Source: Bacillota bacterium
Lineage (GTDB): Bacteria > Bacillota_A > Clostridia > Christensenellales > Aristaeellaceae
Assembly: GCA_023421735.1 (NCBI GenBank)
Contig: JAEZSP010000070.1
Span: forward strand, 268,957-332,956
Direction of reading: 5' to 3'
Length of the DNA stretch: 64,000 bases
Below the pieces are notes generated by a model. The model saw nothing but the letters and a program-made list of their open reading frames with translations, was not told where the DNA came from and did no database searches. The position numbers were made by a program, and so were the translations under genes. Positions 45,874-54,829 of this stretch are shown here, one piece after another (the stretch's first letter is position 1; each line of letters starts with the position of its first letter).

Positions 45874-46254
45874 TCACTTGCCGCGCATCAGCTTCTCTGC
45901 GACCCCAACATCGCTCGACGCAAACCGATATTCCGAAAGCTCCTCTTTGGTCACATAGCGTGCCTCCGCGTGCTCAAGCGCCCGCGGCACGCCCGATGCG
46001 ACTTCAACATCGTAATACAGTATTATAAACTCCCGGAACTCCCTTTCAATCCGCGCATCGAAAATGGTACCAATGCGCGCCTCGAAGCCCAATTCTTCCC
46101 GCAGTTCACGCTTCAGGCATTCTTCCGGCGTCTCTCCCGGCTCCATCTTGCCCCCCGGAAATTCCCACACGCCCGCAAGGCGCTTGCCCGCAGGCCGCCG
46201 GCAGATGAGGATTCGCCCGTCCTTGCGCAGAATGCCCGCTGTCACAACAATCAT
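45874..46254 (-). CDS. NUDIX hydrolase (MutT-like)
   Basis: 126 residues, typical for MutT. The Nudix box is complete: GGKMEPGETPEECLKRELREELGF, with the REEL-G metal-binding core. The N-terminal VVTAGILRKDGRILICRRPAGK fits the 8-oxo-dGTP diphosphatase group, which cleans the nucleotide pool; another nucleoside diphosphate substrate is possible. It has its own promoter and lies between the floA operon and htrA. Confidence 0.9.
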   Translation of the reverse strand: MIVVTAGILRKDGRILICRRPAGKRLAGVWEFPGGKMEPGETPEECLKRELREELGFEARIGTIFDARIEREFREFIILYYDVEVASGVPRALEHAEARYVTKEELSEYRFASSDVGVAEKLMRGK

Positions 46255-46275
46255 CGCAGTCCCCTCTTTCCGAAA

Positions 46276-46304
46276 AGTATATCATACCATAACATATTTC
46301 GCAA
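46276..46304 (-). promoter_or_regulatory. Promoter of the NUDIX gene
   Basis: On the minus strand TTGCGA (46304-46299), 17 bp and TATACT (46281-46276), directly after the htrA terminator. Confidence 0.65.
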
Positions 46305-46308
46305 TATA

Positions 46309-46340
46309 AAAAGGCCGCCCGGGCAATCCCGGGCGGCCTT
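46309..46340 (-). terminator. Intrinsic terminator of htrA
   Basis: A 13-bp stem (AAGGCCGCCCGGG, CCCGGGCGGCCTT) with a 4-base loop, followed on the minus strand by TTTATATT. Confidence 0.88.
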
Positions 46341-46349
46341 GCATGCGGG

Positions 46350-47513
46350 CTAGTCGCCCAGCAGCCGCAATTCCACGTTCAATGCGAGCTGTTCATACTT
46401 CTCAAGCATGTTGCCGTTTTGGTCATAATAGCGATACACAGTGAGTTCTGCCACATCGCCCACCTTGAGGGTATCAAGCACGGCGGTCAAATCCGCATAG
46501 GTCTTGACGCGCGTCCCGTTGATGGCGGTGATGATGTCATAGGGCAAAATGCCCACTTCTTCGGCAGAACTGCCCGGCGTCACCTGTTTGACGATCACGC
46601 CGGCCGGCGGATAATTGCGGGTCGCATCGTCCGGCCCGTCGAAGTCCGCAACGCCCACGCCCAACATCGGGCGCGAAACCTTGCCGGTTGCGATGATTTC
46701 ATCGACCAACTCCTTGACCGAGTTGATGGGGACGCAGAAACCGAGCCCTTCGTACACGGCCGACGAGGAATAGGAGAGCTTGAGCGTCGGGATGCCGACC
46801 AATTCGCCCTTGCTGTTGAGAAGCGCGCCGCCCGAGTTCCCGGCGTTAATGGCGGCGTCCGTCTGAATAACCGAGACCGAGCGGGTAAAATTGCCCGCAG
46901 TAATCTCCTGCCGTTCGAGTCCGGATATGATGCCGGACGTGACGGTTCCATAGAGCACATACTCCGCCGCACCGGGGTTTCCAATCACGATTGCCAGTTC
47001 GCCGATCTGCAAATTGTCCGAATCACCCATGATTACAGGCGTCGCGCCCTTGGGCGCATTCTCGTGGAAGCGCAGAACCGCGATGTCTGTGCCGTTGTCA
47101 TATCCGGTCAGCTCACAGGCCATTTCAGTGCCGTCGAGCCACACGATTTTATAAGTGTCGCCATCCTCAACGACATGGTAATTGGTCAGGATGTACCCGC
47201 CCTCGCCGTCCGTCGCATCCTGAATGTATGTGCCGGAGCCGTACCCGATCTCCTGCTCCGTGGTTCCGCTCGTACCGGACGTCCATGTCTGCGCCGATTC
47301 GACCACCTGAACAACCGACGGCCGCACATTTGCGGCGATCTCCGGAATGGGATTGTCGGTCGAATAAACGGCGTCATAGCCCACGACCTTATCCGTGGCA
47401 GACTCGGCGCGCGCGTTTTTCGCAAACACAAACGAGCCGAGGCCACCGCCCACAAACGCCACGGCGAATACGGTCGCAAGGAGCAAACTGAACCGCGCCT
47501 TTGCGCTTTTCAT
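46350..47513 (-). CDS. HtrA/DegP-like membrane-anchored serine protease
   Basis: 387 residues from ATG 47513 (AGAAGGG upstream). One N-terminal membrane helix (FSLLLATVFAVAFVGGGLGSFVF) is followed by a trypsin-like S1C domain with H113 (ILTNYHVVEDG), D143 (GTDIAVLRF) and S227 (INAGNSGGALLNS), then one PDZ domain (about 285-375; GVIVKQVTPGSSAEEVGILPYD). It removes misfolded proteins outside the membrane. It lies just downstream of a two-component system and shares a promoter motif with it, as in CssRS-controlled htrA. Confidence 0.94.
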   Translation of the reverse strand: MKSAKARFSLLLATVFAVAFVGGGLGSFVFAKNARAESATDKVVGYDAVYSTDNPIPEIAANVRPSVVQVVESAQTWTSGTSGTTEQEIGYGSGTYIQDATDGEGGYILTNYHVVEDGDTYKIVWLDGTEMACELTGYDNGTDIAVLRFHENAPKGATPVIMGDSDNLQIGELAIVIGNPGAAEYVLYGTVTSGIISGLERQEITAGNFTRSVSVIQTDAAINAGNSGGALLNSKGELVGIPTLKLSYSSSAVYEGLGFCVPINSVKELVDEIIATGKVSRPMLGVGVADFDGPDDATRNYPPAGVIVKQVTPGSSAEEVGILPYDIITAINGTRVKTYADLTAVLDTLKVGDVAELTVYRYYDQNGNMLEKYEQLALNVELRLLGD

Positions 47514-47550
47514 GAATGAACCCTTCTTTCCATTTCCTTTTCCTTGGCAC

Positions 47551-47590
47551 AGTATAAAACGCATATTTGTGCCCGTCATGAACAAACTGT
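47551..47590 (-). promoter_or_regulatory. htrA promoter with GTTCAT-type operator
   Basis: On the minus strand a -10 TATACT (47556-47551) has no proper -35 box. In its place is AGTTTGTTCAT (47588-47578), whose GTTCAT is 21 bp from the -10. The same motif at the same distance occurs at 49770-49812. Confidence 0.55.
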
Positions 47591-47599
47591 AAACTCCCA

Positions 47600-49051
47600 T
47601 CAGATCGCGTTCTTTGGCGGCTCTGCCGCATCCAGCGTGAATTGGAACGCCGTCTCGCCGTTTTCGGATGTTGCGGTGATTCGCGCGCCGTGCTGATCGA
47701 GGATCGATTTCACGATCGCGAGCCCGAGTCCCGTGCCCATGCCGGATGTATGGGCCTTATCCGCCTTATAAAAGCGGTCAAACACATGGGGCAAATCGGC
47801 GGCCGAAATCCCGACGCCGTTGTCCGAGACTCGCACGACCACTTTTGCGTTTTGCCGCGTGACACTGAGTTTCAATAACCCATTCTGGTCAGGCAGAAAC
47901 TTGACCGCGTTGTCCACGAGGTTCGAGATCACCTGGTTGATCCGATTCTGATCGGCGTCCACAAAGCAGGCGTCGTCCGGCAGATCGACCTCCACGTCGC
48001 AGTTTTTCCCATCGATGCGCCGCTCGAAGGAGATGAGGATGCGCCTGATCTGCTCGTTGATGTCGTAAGCGCCCTTCTCCAGCGGAAACTTGCCCGACTC
48101 GATGCGCGAAAGATTCAGCAGATCGTTGACAAGCGTCGTCAAGCGCTGCGTCTCGTCCATCACCACACCCAAATACCGGCCCGTCTCCTCGGGCGGGATG
48201 GTGCCGTCCATCATGCCCTGCACATAGCCGCGCATGCTCGTAAGCGGACTGCGCAATTCGTGCGAGACGTTCGCGACGAAGCTCCTTCTGGAATCTTCCA
48301 GTTCCGAAAGCGCCTGCGCCATGTCGTTGATCGCCACACCAAGCTCGCGCAACTCTCCGCCGCCCGCAACCGCAACGCGGCTCGTGAGGTCGCCTTGCGC
48401 GAATTTGTGTACCGCGCGGCTGATCGTCTTGACGGGCTTCGTCTGGCTGCGCGCCAGAAAGGTCGAGAATATTATGCCCAACGCAAGCACAATCGAACTG
48501 ACCGGTAAAATTTTGACGATCAAATCGGAAAAATGTACCTTGAGCGATTGCACCGGCACGTGCAGCAGCACCGCGCCCACGACCTGACCGTCCGAATACG
48601 TCCAGGGAACCCCGATGGTCACAATCTCGTTGCCCAGATCCGGGAACAGTCCCTGCACACGGATTTCCTTTCCGGTCTGGATGATTGCAAGTTGATCAAG
48701 CACCGCTTGCGGCGGGCTTTCTTCGAATGTCTTCCAGTTGCTGTCCAGATATTCGATCGTGCCCGAAGAATAACTCACGATCCAGATATCGGCAGCGTAA
48801 TTTTCCTTGATGTCGTTGATCTTGGAGAGGATGATGTAGCGCATCGTGGTGTTGTCCTTGACAAAGCTGATGGCGTTCAAATGCGCCATGTACTCCGCCA
48901 CCTCTCGCGCCTGATTGCGCACCTCGTTTTCATAGCTTTGCTGCCGCTCGTTTTGCATCACCGCCGCGAGTGTGCCCATCAACAGCCCAACCGTCGCGAT
49001 GGTCAGCGCCACAAAGGCCAAAAACATGCGCCAGAAAAGCGATGTCCGCAT
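47600..49051 (-). CDS. Sensor histidine kinase (CssS/PhoR-like)
   Basis: 483 residues from ATG 49051 (GGGGAG upstream). Two membrane helices (about 10-35 and 180-200) bracket a 140-residue extracellular sensor domain. HAMP (about 202-255), HisKA with phospho-acceptor His264 (FVANVSHELRSPLTSMRGY) and HATPase with N box (QVISNLVDNAVKFLP), G1 (VSDNGVGI) and G2 (GMGTGLGLAIVKS) follow. It starts 10 bp after its response regulator. The neighbouring htrA suggests that it senses envelope or secretion stress. Confidence 0.94.
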   Translation of the reverse strand: MRTSLFWRMFLAFVALTIATVGLLMGTLAAVMQNERQQSYENEVRNQAREVAEYMAHLNAISFVKDNTTMRYIILSKINDIKENYAADIWIVSYSSGTIEYLDSNWKTFEESPPQAVLDQLAIIQTGKEIRVQGLFPDLGNEIVTIGVPWTYSDGQVVGAVLLHVPVQSLKVHFSDLIVKILPVSSIVLALGIIFSTFLARSQTKPVKTISRAVHKFAQGDLTSRVAVAGGGELRELGVAINDMAQALSELEDSRRSFVANVSHELRSPLTSMRGYVQGMMDGTIPPEETGRYLGVVMDETQRLTTLVNDLLNLSRIESGKFPLEKGAYDINEQIRRILISFERRIDGKNCDVEVDLPDDACFVDADQNRINQVISNLVDNAVKFLPDQNGLLKLSVTRQNAKVVVRVSDNGVGISAADLPHVFDRFYKADKAHTSGMGTGLGLAIVKSILDQHGARITATSENGETAFQFTLDAAEPPKNAI

Positions 49052-49061
49052 GAGTTCTCCC

Positions 49062-49748
49062 CTATTTCGTTTCAAATTTATAGCCGACGCCCCAGACCGT
49101 CTTGATCGACCAACCCATGGCCTCGCCGTCGGTCAGTTTCTCGCGCAGCCTCTTCACGTGCACATCCACCGTGCGCGAATCGCCGAAAAAGTCGTAGCCC
49201 CACACCGATTCGAGAAGCTGCTCCCGCGTGTAGACCATGCCCGGATGGCTCGCGAGGTAATACAGCAGTTCGATCTCCTTGGGCGGCATTTCGAGTTCCC
49301 TGCCCAAACAGGTCACCGTGTATTGACTGATGTTGATCGTCAATCCCGGAAAGATGAGTTCCTTCTCGGGCGCGTCCCCCGCCTGATACCGCCGGATGAC
49401 CGCCTTGATGCGCGCGACGAGCTCCTTGGTGTCAAATGGCTTGACCACATAGTCGTCCGCGCCCAGTTCCAGCCCCAGCACCTTGTCAAACGTCTCGTCC
49501 TTCGCGGTCAGCATGATGATCGGGATGTTCGAAACCTTGCGCACCTCGCGGCACACCTGCCAGCCATCCATACCCGGCAACATCAGATCGAGCAGCATCA
49601 GATTCGGCGGCGACGCCTTAAACGCCTTCACCGCCTCGTCCCCGCGCGCAGCCTCCGAGACGTCAAAGCCCTCCTTTTCGAGATAGAGCTTGACGAGTTG
49701 ACGGATGTTCGGGTCGTCGTCCACGAGCAGTATCTTTGTCTTCATCAT
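49062..49748 (-). CDS. OmpR/PhoB-family response regulator
   Basis: 228 residues from ATG 49748 (GGGGGG upstream; the second ATG at 49745 is equally possible). The receiver domain has DDD (10-12), D54 (NLMLLDLMLPGMDG) and the Lys in YVVKPFD. A winged-helix output domain follows (about 130-228; ELEMPPKEIELLYYLASHPGMVYTREQLLESVWG). The long open frame upstream of 49748 runs into mutS2 and has no ribosome binding site. It probably activates its own operon and htrA. Confidence 0.95.
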   Translation of the reverse strand: MMKTKILLVDDDPNIRQLVKLYLEKEGFDVSEAARGDEAVKAFKASPPNLMLLDLMLPGMDGWQVCREVRKVSNIPIIMLTAKDETFDKVLGLELGADDYVVKPFDTKELVARIKAVIRRYQAGDAPEKELIFPGLTINISQYTVTCLGRELEMPPKEIELLYYLASHPGMVYTREQLLESVWGYDFFGDSRTVDVHVKRLREKLTDGEAMGWSIKTVWGVGYKFETK

Positions 49749-49769
49749 CTTGAATCCCCCCCGCTTTGG

Positions 49770-49812
49770 ATTATATCGTCCCGAAATGAACCGGATATGA
49801 ACAAACTTTATA
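49770..49812 (-). promoter_or_regulatory. Two-component operon promoter with GTTCAT direct repeats
   Basis: On the minus strand the -10 box TATAAT (49775-49770) has no good -35 box. Two GTTCAT copies (49802-49797 and 49791-49786) are exactly 11 bp apart, one helical turn, as for OmpR/PhoB-type operators. The upstream copy extends to AGTTTGTTCAT, matching the htrA promoter. Confidence 0.6.
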
Positions 49813-49825
49813 CAGTCATTCGTTC

Positions 49826-52171
49826 TTATTTCAGCGTCACGACGGTAACGCCGTCCTCCCCCTCGCCATAGCGCCCGAGCCGGAATTCCTGCACGGCGGC
49901 GCTCGTCTTGAGGTGCTTTTGCACGCCGGCCCGCAAAACGCCCGTTCCCTTTCCATGGATGATGTAGACTTCGTGCAGCTTGTTGATTGCAGCGCCATCG
50001 AGGAACATGTCGACCGCCAGGATCGCTTCCTCGGTGTTCATGCCGCGCACGTCGCATTCCCGCTCCACGGCGCGCGGCGCAACGCTGATTTTGCTGCCGC
50101 CGCGGAGCTTTTTCGGCTTCTCCGGCGCGCAAAGCCGCATGTCCTTAAGGTTCGCCTTGAGCTTCATTGCACCCGCCTGCACGGTGCACTCGCCCTTCGC
50201 ATCCGGCGCAGCAAGCACCGTCGCGCGCGTGCCAAGGGTTGTGAGTTCCACGGTGTCGCCCACCCGCACCGTCTCCGGTGCTTCACCGGAGACGTCTGAT
50301 TTGATTTTCTCGGAATTGTCGTCGATGCCCGCCTGCAGCCGTCCCCGCAGCTCATGAAGCTCGTGTTCCTTGACATTCGCGGACGCACGCGTCTTTTTCA
50401 GATCTGCAATGATGCCTTCCGCCTCACGCTGCGCCTTCTGGAGCACCTTCTTCGCGTCGGCCTTGGCCTTTTTCATCTCGTCTTCGCGCCGTGCCGCCAT
50501 CTCGCGCCGCAGCTTTTCCGCCTCGTCGCGCAGCCGCGTCGTTTCGATGTGCGCCTGCTCCGCGAGCGAACGCTCCTTTTCGGCGATCTGCCGATGGTAT
50601 TCCGCGTTCGCAATGACGTCCTCGAAGCGCACCTGATCCTTCGAGAGCCGCTCGCTCGCATCGTCGATCAAGAAGTCCGGCAGGCCGAGTTTTCTCGAAA
50701 TCTCAAAGGCGTTTGACTTGCCCGGCACGCCGATCGACAATCGATAGGTGGGCCTGAGCGTCTCAACGTTGAATTCCACGGACGCGTTCTCCACACCCCT
50801 TGTGGAGAGCGCAAAGGCTTTGAGTTCGCTGTAGTGCGTGGTTGCGAGCGTCGTTACCTTCCTTTTCAGCAGGTGTTCGAGAATCGACATGGCGAGCGCC
50901 GCGCCCTCGGTCGGATCGGTGCCAGCGCCGAGCTCGTCAAAGAGCGCGAGCGAGCGCTGCGTGACGCCGCTTAAGATGCGCACGATGTTCGTCATGTGCG
51001 AGGAGAATGTCGAGAGCGACTGCTCGATCGACTGCTCGTCGCCGATGTCCGCAAATACCTCGTCAAAGATCGCCAATTCGCTCCCGTAATGCGCGGGAAT
51101 GAAAAGCCCCGCCTGCGCCATGCAGGAGAGAAGCCCCACGGTTTTCAGGGTCACGGTCTTGCCGCCCGTGTTCGGGCCGGTGACAATGAGGATTGTGAAA
51201 TCCCCGCCCATCCAGAGATTCGACGGCACGACCTTCTCGCGGTCGATGAGCGGATGCCGCGCGGCGATGAGATTGATGCGTCCCTCCGTATTGAGCTTTG
51301 GCCGAACGCCCTTCATCTCACGGGCGAGCATGGCCTTTGCAAACACCATGTCCAGCTCCGAGAGGATCTCGAGATTGTGGCGGATGAGCGGCGCATCGGG
51401 TGCAACGCGCGCGGAAAAATCCGCGAGGATGCGTTCGATCTCCCGCTTTTCCTTCATGATCCACTGCTTCAGTTCATTTCCGGCCTCGACGACCGCCATC
51501 GGCTCGATAAACAGCGTCGATCCGCTGCCCGACTGATCGTGCACCAGCCCCGGCACGAACTGTCTGCATTCCGCCTTCACCGGCACGACATAGCGGTCGT
51601 TGCGCATGGTGACGATGGTGTCCTGCAAATACTTTGCCATGGAGGACGAGTGGATGATCGAATTCAGCCTGTCGCGCACGCGGTCGTTGATCTGGCGCAT
51701 GTGGCGGCGTATGTCGTAAAGATCCTGACTCGCGCGGTCTGCAATTTCATCCTCCGAGAGGATGGCGTTAAAGATTTCTTCTTCTAAATTGCGATTCGCG
51801 GTGAGCCGGGAACTCATTTCGGTCAGGATGGGGGTATCCTCGCGCTCGGTCACGAGGGCGGTGCGCATCACGCGCGCGGCCTTGAGTGCCTCGGCGACGT
51901 CCAAGAGCGCCTTCTGCGAAAGCGTCGAACCCACCGCCGCAAGCTTCAGGTACGCGCGGATATCCTTAAAGTAGGCGGTCGGATTCGCGCCGCTGAAGGA
52001 GAGCACGGTGTCCGCCTCCTCCGTTTGATTTTGAAGCCGAATGACGTCTTCCGGCTCCGACAGGGGTTCAAGCGCATGCACGGCGTCCCTGCCCATATCC
52101 GTCACGGCGTATGCCGCAAGCATTTCGCGGATCTTTGGAAATTCCAAAACCCGCAAGTTTCTATCCTGCAT
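49826..52171 (-). CDS. mutS2: MutS2 endonuclease / ribosome-collision ATPase
   Basis: 781 residues, normal length. MutS core and clamp helices are followed by Walker A (VTGPNTGGKTVTLK near residue 335), Walker B and signature (SLALFDELGAGTDPTEGAALA), a long charged coiled coil (about 510-640), a KOW-like segment, and a C-terminal Smr domain (ECDVRGMNTEEAILAVDMFLD, IIHGKGTGVLRAGVQ). MutS2 acts on collided ribosomes and on recombination intermediates. It starts 3 bp after the U32 peptidase gene, an order common in Clostridia. Confidence 0.97.
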   Translation of the reverse strand: MQDRNLRVLEFPKIREMLAAYAVTDMGRDAVHALEPLSEPEDVIRLQNQTEEADTVLSFSGANPTAYFKDIRAYLKLAAVGSTLSQKALLDVAEALKAARVMRTALVTEREDTPILTEMSSRLTANRNLEEEIFNAILSEDEIADRASQDLYDIRRHMRQINDRVRDRLNSIIHSSSMAKYLQDTIVTMRNDRYVVPVKAECRQFVPGLVHDQSGSGSTLFIEPMAVVEAGNELKQWIMKEKREIERILADFSARVAPDAPLIRHNLEILSELDMVFAKAMLAREMKGVRPKLNTEGRINLIAARHPLIDREKVVPSNLWMGGDFTILIVTGPNTGGKTVTLKTVGLLSCMAQAGLFIPAHYGSELAIFDEVFADIGDEQSIEQSLSTFSSHMTNIVRILSGVTQRSLALFDELGAGTDPTEGAALAMSILEHLLKRKVTTLATTHYSELKAFALSTRGVENASVEFNVETLRPTYRLSIGVPGKSNAFEISRKLGLPDFLIDDASERLSKDQVRFEDVIANAEYHRQIAEKERSLAEQAHIETTRLRDEAEKLRREMAARREDEMKKAKADAKKVLQKAQREAEGIIADLKKTRASANVKEHELHELRGRLQAGIDDNSEKIKSDVSGEAPETVRVGDTVELTTLGTRATVLAAPDAKGECTVQAGAMKLKANLKDMRLCAPEKPKKLRGGSKISVAPRAVERECDVRGMNTEEAILAVDMFLDGAAINKLHEVYIIHGKGTGVLRAGVQKHLKTSAAVQEFRLGRYGEGEDGVTVVTLK

Positions 52172-52174
52172 CTG

Positions 52175-54442
52175 CTACACTCCCCGAAAGTAATGTCCTG
52201 TCGTGGACTTCATCGCATCCATCTTCTCCCATTCCGGGAGGATTTTGAAATCGCGTCCATCGCGCGCCGCGCGGTAAAGCCGCGCCGCCATGACCGCGTC
52301 CGTTTGTTCAATTAAAATCCGCCATACCGCAGCTGTCGGCATCCTGTCTAAATGCCGCAAAAGCATCAGCGGCACGCTGTTTCGCACCTGCACCACGCAG
52401 CCCGAGGCATACGCGATCCGCCGAAGGGGGAACCGCGCCTGCGTGCGGTCGACGAGTTCCGGCAATGGTCCACCGTCCCGGTCGCACGCGCGGCAATCCC
52501 TGTGTTGCCCCGGCATCTTCTGCGCTGCCCGCTTTGGACAATGCCGCAGCTGCATGAGGGGCAACCGTCCGTACAGAACGATGTCTTTATTCCCGCAAAG
52601 CACGTCGATCTGACGCGCGGTCAGTTCCACACTGGGCGAAATCAAATCCGTGCCGACTGCGGCAACGGCAAGGTTGTTCGCGAGGTTCAGGGGAAAATCC
52701 GCGATCCGCTCCCCCGGCCAGTCGAGGTCGAGATGCGAGACATTTGACAGGTACACGCCCGCAATCCGATTCGCGTTGCTGTTCGCCCACCCGTTGAGCG
52801 CGGAAAGCTCCTCGGCGCGCATGACCTCCGGTACGGCAAGATAAAACCGCCGGAGTTTGAGCACCGCGTCCATATCGCGCATGTCCTCGGGCGCATAAAC
52901 CGCCGCATCCGCACCGTTCGCGAGCGCCAAAAGGAGTGCGTCGGCATCACCGCTCTGCGCGCGCAGTTCCGGCGCATGCGGCGCCTTCGCCTCTGCCGCG
53001 TCCCGTGCACAAGTCGCGCCGATGTGCCCCGCCGTGCGCGCAAACGCGCAACGGGCATCGGTCAGCTTGTCGAGCGCATCGCGCCGAAGCGCGTTGATCT
53101 CCGACAGCGGCACAAACGCATCCGCATCACAGGAAATCTCAACGTCGTCAATCACAAACGGCGTCCCGCCCGTCTTTTGGATCTGCGCCGCGAGCCGCGC
53201 CTGATCGACAGAGCTCTTCCTCGCCTTTTCTACAATCATGCCTTCCGTTTCGGCAAAATAGCGCCCGTCACCGACAGAGAGCCGCGCAGGCTTGCCGACC
53301 GCGAGCACCAACTTCGCGCCTAAGCGGAAAAACCTGTTTTCCTTTTGATAGCTGGCGCGCGCCTCGCGCATCTGCTTATCCGACACGAGCCGCACGAGCC
53401 GGTCTCCCTTTCTGGCATCCGGACAGGAAGCCCTTGTTCCCGCTCGACCGGAGAGCTTCACCGGAACGTCCTCGCACAGAACCAGCGTGTCTCCGATTTC
53501 GACATCCGCCTCGAGGGTCATCTCACCTTTTTGATCGCAACGCCCCACGACCACACCCGCATGGTTCGGGCGCGCATGGTACATGAGCGTCCTGTCATCC
53601 ACGCCGGGCGCATACCCCCGCGTGAAGGAGCCGCGGTTGAACATCTGTGCAAGTGCCTCGGTATCCCGCGCATCGATTTCCCGCCCGTCAAGCGCGCGGC
53701 GATAGGTGTGTGTGACGACCGCAACATACTCGGGCCTGCGCATGCGGCCTTCGATCTTGAGGCTTTCGACGCCCGCCGCGCGGTAACCGTCCAACATCTC
53801 GATCGTCATCAAATCGCGCGTCGAAAGAAGGTAGCCTTCATCTTCGCCCATCTGATAGCGCATGCGGCACGGCTGCGCGCACATGCCGCGGTTCCCGCTC
53901 CGCCCGCCGATCACGGAGGAAAGGAGGCATTGCCCCGAACATGAAACGCACAGCGCGCCATGCGCAAAAGCCTCGAGTGACACGCCCCGGCCCGCGCAGG
54001 CCGCGATCTCAGAAAAATCCATCTCCCGGGCGAGCACGACCCTGCGAAATCCCCGCTTGGCGAGAAAATCAACGCCCTGAACATTGTGCACCGCCATTTG
54101 CGTGCTCGCATGCAGCTCCATCTCCGGTGCGACGCGCCGAACGGCCTGCGCAACGCCCAGATCCTGCACGATCGCCGCATCCGCGCCGGCAAGGTAGATT
54201 TCGGAAATTGCTCCTTCGAGCGCCGCCATCTCGTCCTCGCGCGTCATGGTATTGAGCGCCACATACACCCGGACGCCGCGCGCATGGGCGTACCTGACGG
54301 CCTCAAAGAGCGCTTCGCCCGCGAAATTGTCCGCATTTTGGCGTGCGTTAAAGCCGCGGGCGCCCAAATAAACGGCGTCCGCGCCGTTTTGAACCGCGGC
54401 GATCAGCGAATCACGGTCACCCGCAGGGGCCAGAAGCTCCAT
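52175..54442 (-). CDS. Large U32-family peptidase
   Basis: 755 residues. The N-terminal U32 domain starts ELLAPAGDRDSLIAAVQNGADAVYLG and contains the signature EAFAHGALCVSCSGQCLLSSVIGGRSGNRG with conserved cysteines. The C-terminal half (DUF3656-like) has a further Cys set, GRLPLMQLRHCPKRAAQKM...CRACDRDGG. Relatives include the tRNA and rRNA hydroxylation proteins TrhP and RlhA as well as putative collagenases, so an RNA-modification role is as likely as proteolysis. Its ATG directly follows the zapA stop codon. Confidence 0.93.
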   Translation of the reverse strand: MELLAPAGDRDSLIAAVQNGADAVYLGARGFNARQNADNFAGEALFEAVRYAHARGVRVYVALNTMTREDEMAALEGAISEIYLAGADAAIVQDLGVAQAVRRVAPEMELHASTQMAVHNVQGVDFLAKRGFRRVVLAREMDFSEIAACAGRGVSLEAFAHGALCVSCSGQCLLSSVIGGRSGNRGMCAQPCRMRYQMGEDEGYLLSTRDLMTIEMLDGYRAAGVESLKIEGRMRRPEYVAVVTHTYRRALDGREIDARDTEALAQMFNRGSFTRGYAPGVDDRTLMYHARPNHAGVVVGRCDQKGEMTLEADVEIGDTLVLCEDVPVKLSGRAGTRASCPDARKGDRLVRLVSDKQMREARASYQKENRFFRLGAKLVLAVGKPARLSVGDGRYFAETEGMIVEKARKSSVDQARLAAQIQKTGGTPFVIDDVEISCDADAFVPLSEINALRRDALDKLTDARCAFARTAGHIGATCARDAAEAKAPHAPELRAQSGDADALLLALANGADAAVYAPEDMRDMDAVLKLRRFYLAVPEVMRAEELSALNGWANSNANRIAGVYLSNVSHLDLDWPGERIADFPLNLANNLAVAAVGTDLISPSVELTARQIDVLCGNKDIVLYGRLPLMQLRHCPKRAAQKMPGQHRDCRACDRDGGPLPELVDRTQARFPLRRIAYASGCVVQVRNSVPLMLLRHLDRMPTAAVWRILIEQTDAVMAARLYRAARDGRDFKILPEWEKMDAMKSTTGHYFRGV

Positions 54443-54730
54443 TTATCGTCCCGCTTCCTTTTTGAGTGCCTCATTTTCAGCGCGCAGTTCGGCGATTTCC
54501 GCGCGCAAACGGCGTATTTCATCGTGCGCCTTGAGCATATCGTCGGTCACGTTCATCGCCGTCAGAACCGCGAGTTGGGTCGAGGGCAATTTCGCAGCCG
54601 CGTTCAGTTCTTCCATCCGGCGATCGACGTAGGTCGCGACCCTCTGCACGTACGACTCGTCATCATAACTCGAAATGGTGTAATCCTTGCCCGCTATTTT
54701 AACCGTTGTGCGTATTTTCTGCACGGACAT
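54443..54730 (-). CDS. zapA: Cell division protein ZapA
   Basis: 95 residues. The N-terminal KIRTTVKIAGKDYTISSYDDESYVQRVATYVDRRMEEL and the C-terminal coiled coil (DEIRRLRAEIAELRAENEALKKEA) are typical. ZapA cross-links FtsZ filaments at the division site. It heads the zapA - U32 - mutS2 operon and its promoter faces that of a radical SAM gene. Confidence 0.92.
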   Translation of the reverse strand: MSVQKIRTTVKIAGKDYTISSYDDESYVQRVATYVDRRMEELNAAAKLPSTQLAVLTAMNVTDDMLKAHDEIRRLRAEIAELRAENEALKKEAGR

Positions 54731-54758
54731 TCACCTCTAACCACAATAATCCAATGAT

Positions 54759-54787
54759 ATTTTACCATAATCGGCAGTTGTGCGCAA
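54759..54787 (-). promoter_or_regulatory. Promoter of the zapA operon
   Basis: On the minus strand TTGCGC (54787-54782), 17 bp and TAAAAT (54764-54759). Confidence 0.65.
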
Positions 54788-54793
54788 TCGATA

Positions 54794-54822
54794 TTGAAAT
54801 CCCCGCATAAATGGCCTATAAT
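54794..54822 (+). promoter_or_regulatory. Promoter of the radical SAM gene, apparently leaderless
   Basis: TTGAAA (54794-54799), 17 bp and a perfect TATAAT (54817-54822). The expected start point coincides with the ATG at 54830, 8 bases after the -10 box, and no ribosome binding site exists. Confidence 0.7.
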
Positions 54823-54829
54823 CGTGTTT

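Noticed and set aside
41114..49051. A single large signalling island joining the LytTR regulator with the CssRS-like pair
   Set aside because: They are separated by the MFS gene with its own promoter, the floA operon, the NUDIX gene and several terminators, so there is no sign of shared control.
49062..50132. A 356-residue response regulator
   Set aside because: The first 128 codons lie in the promoter and antisense-shifted mutS2 sequence; the receiver domain begins at 49748 behind a G-rich ribosome binding site.
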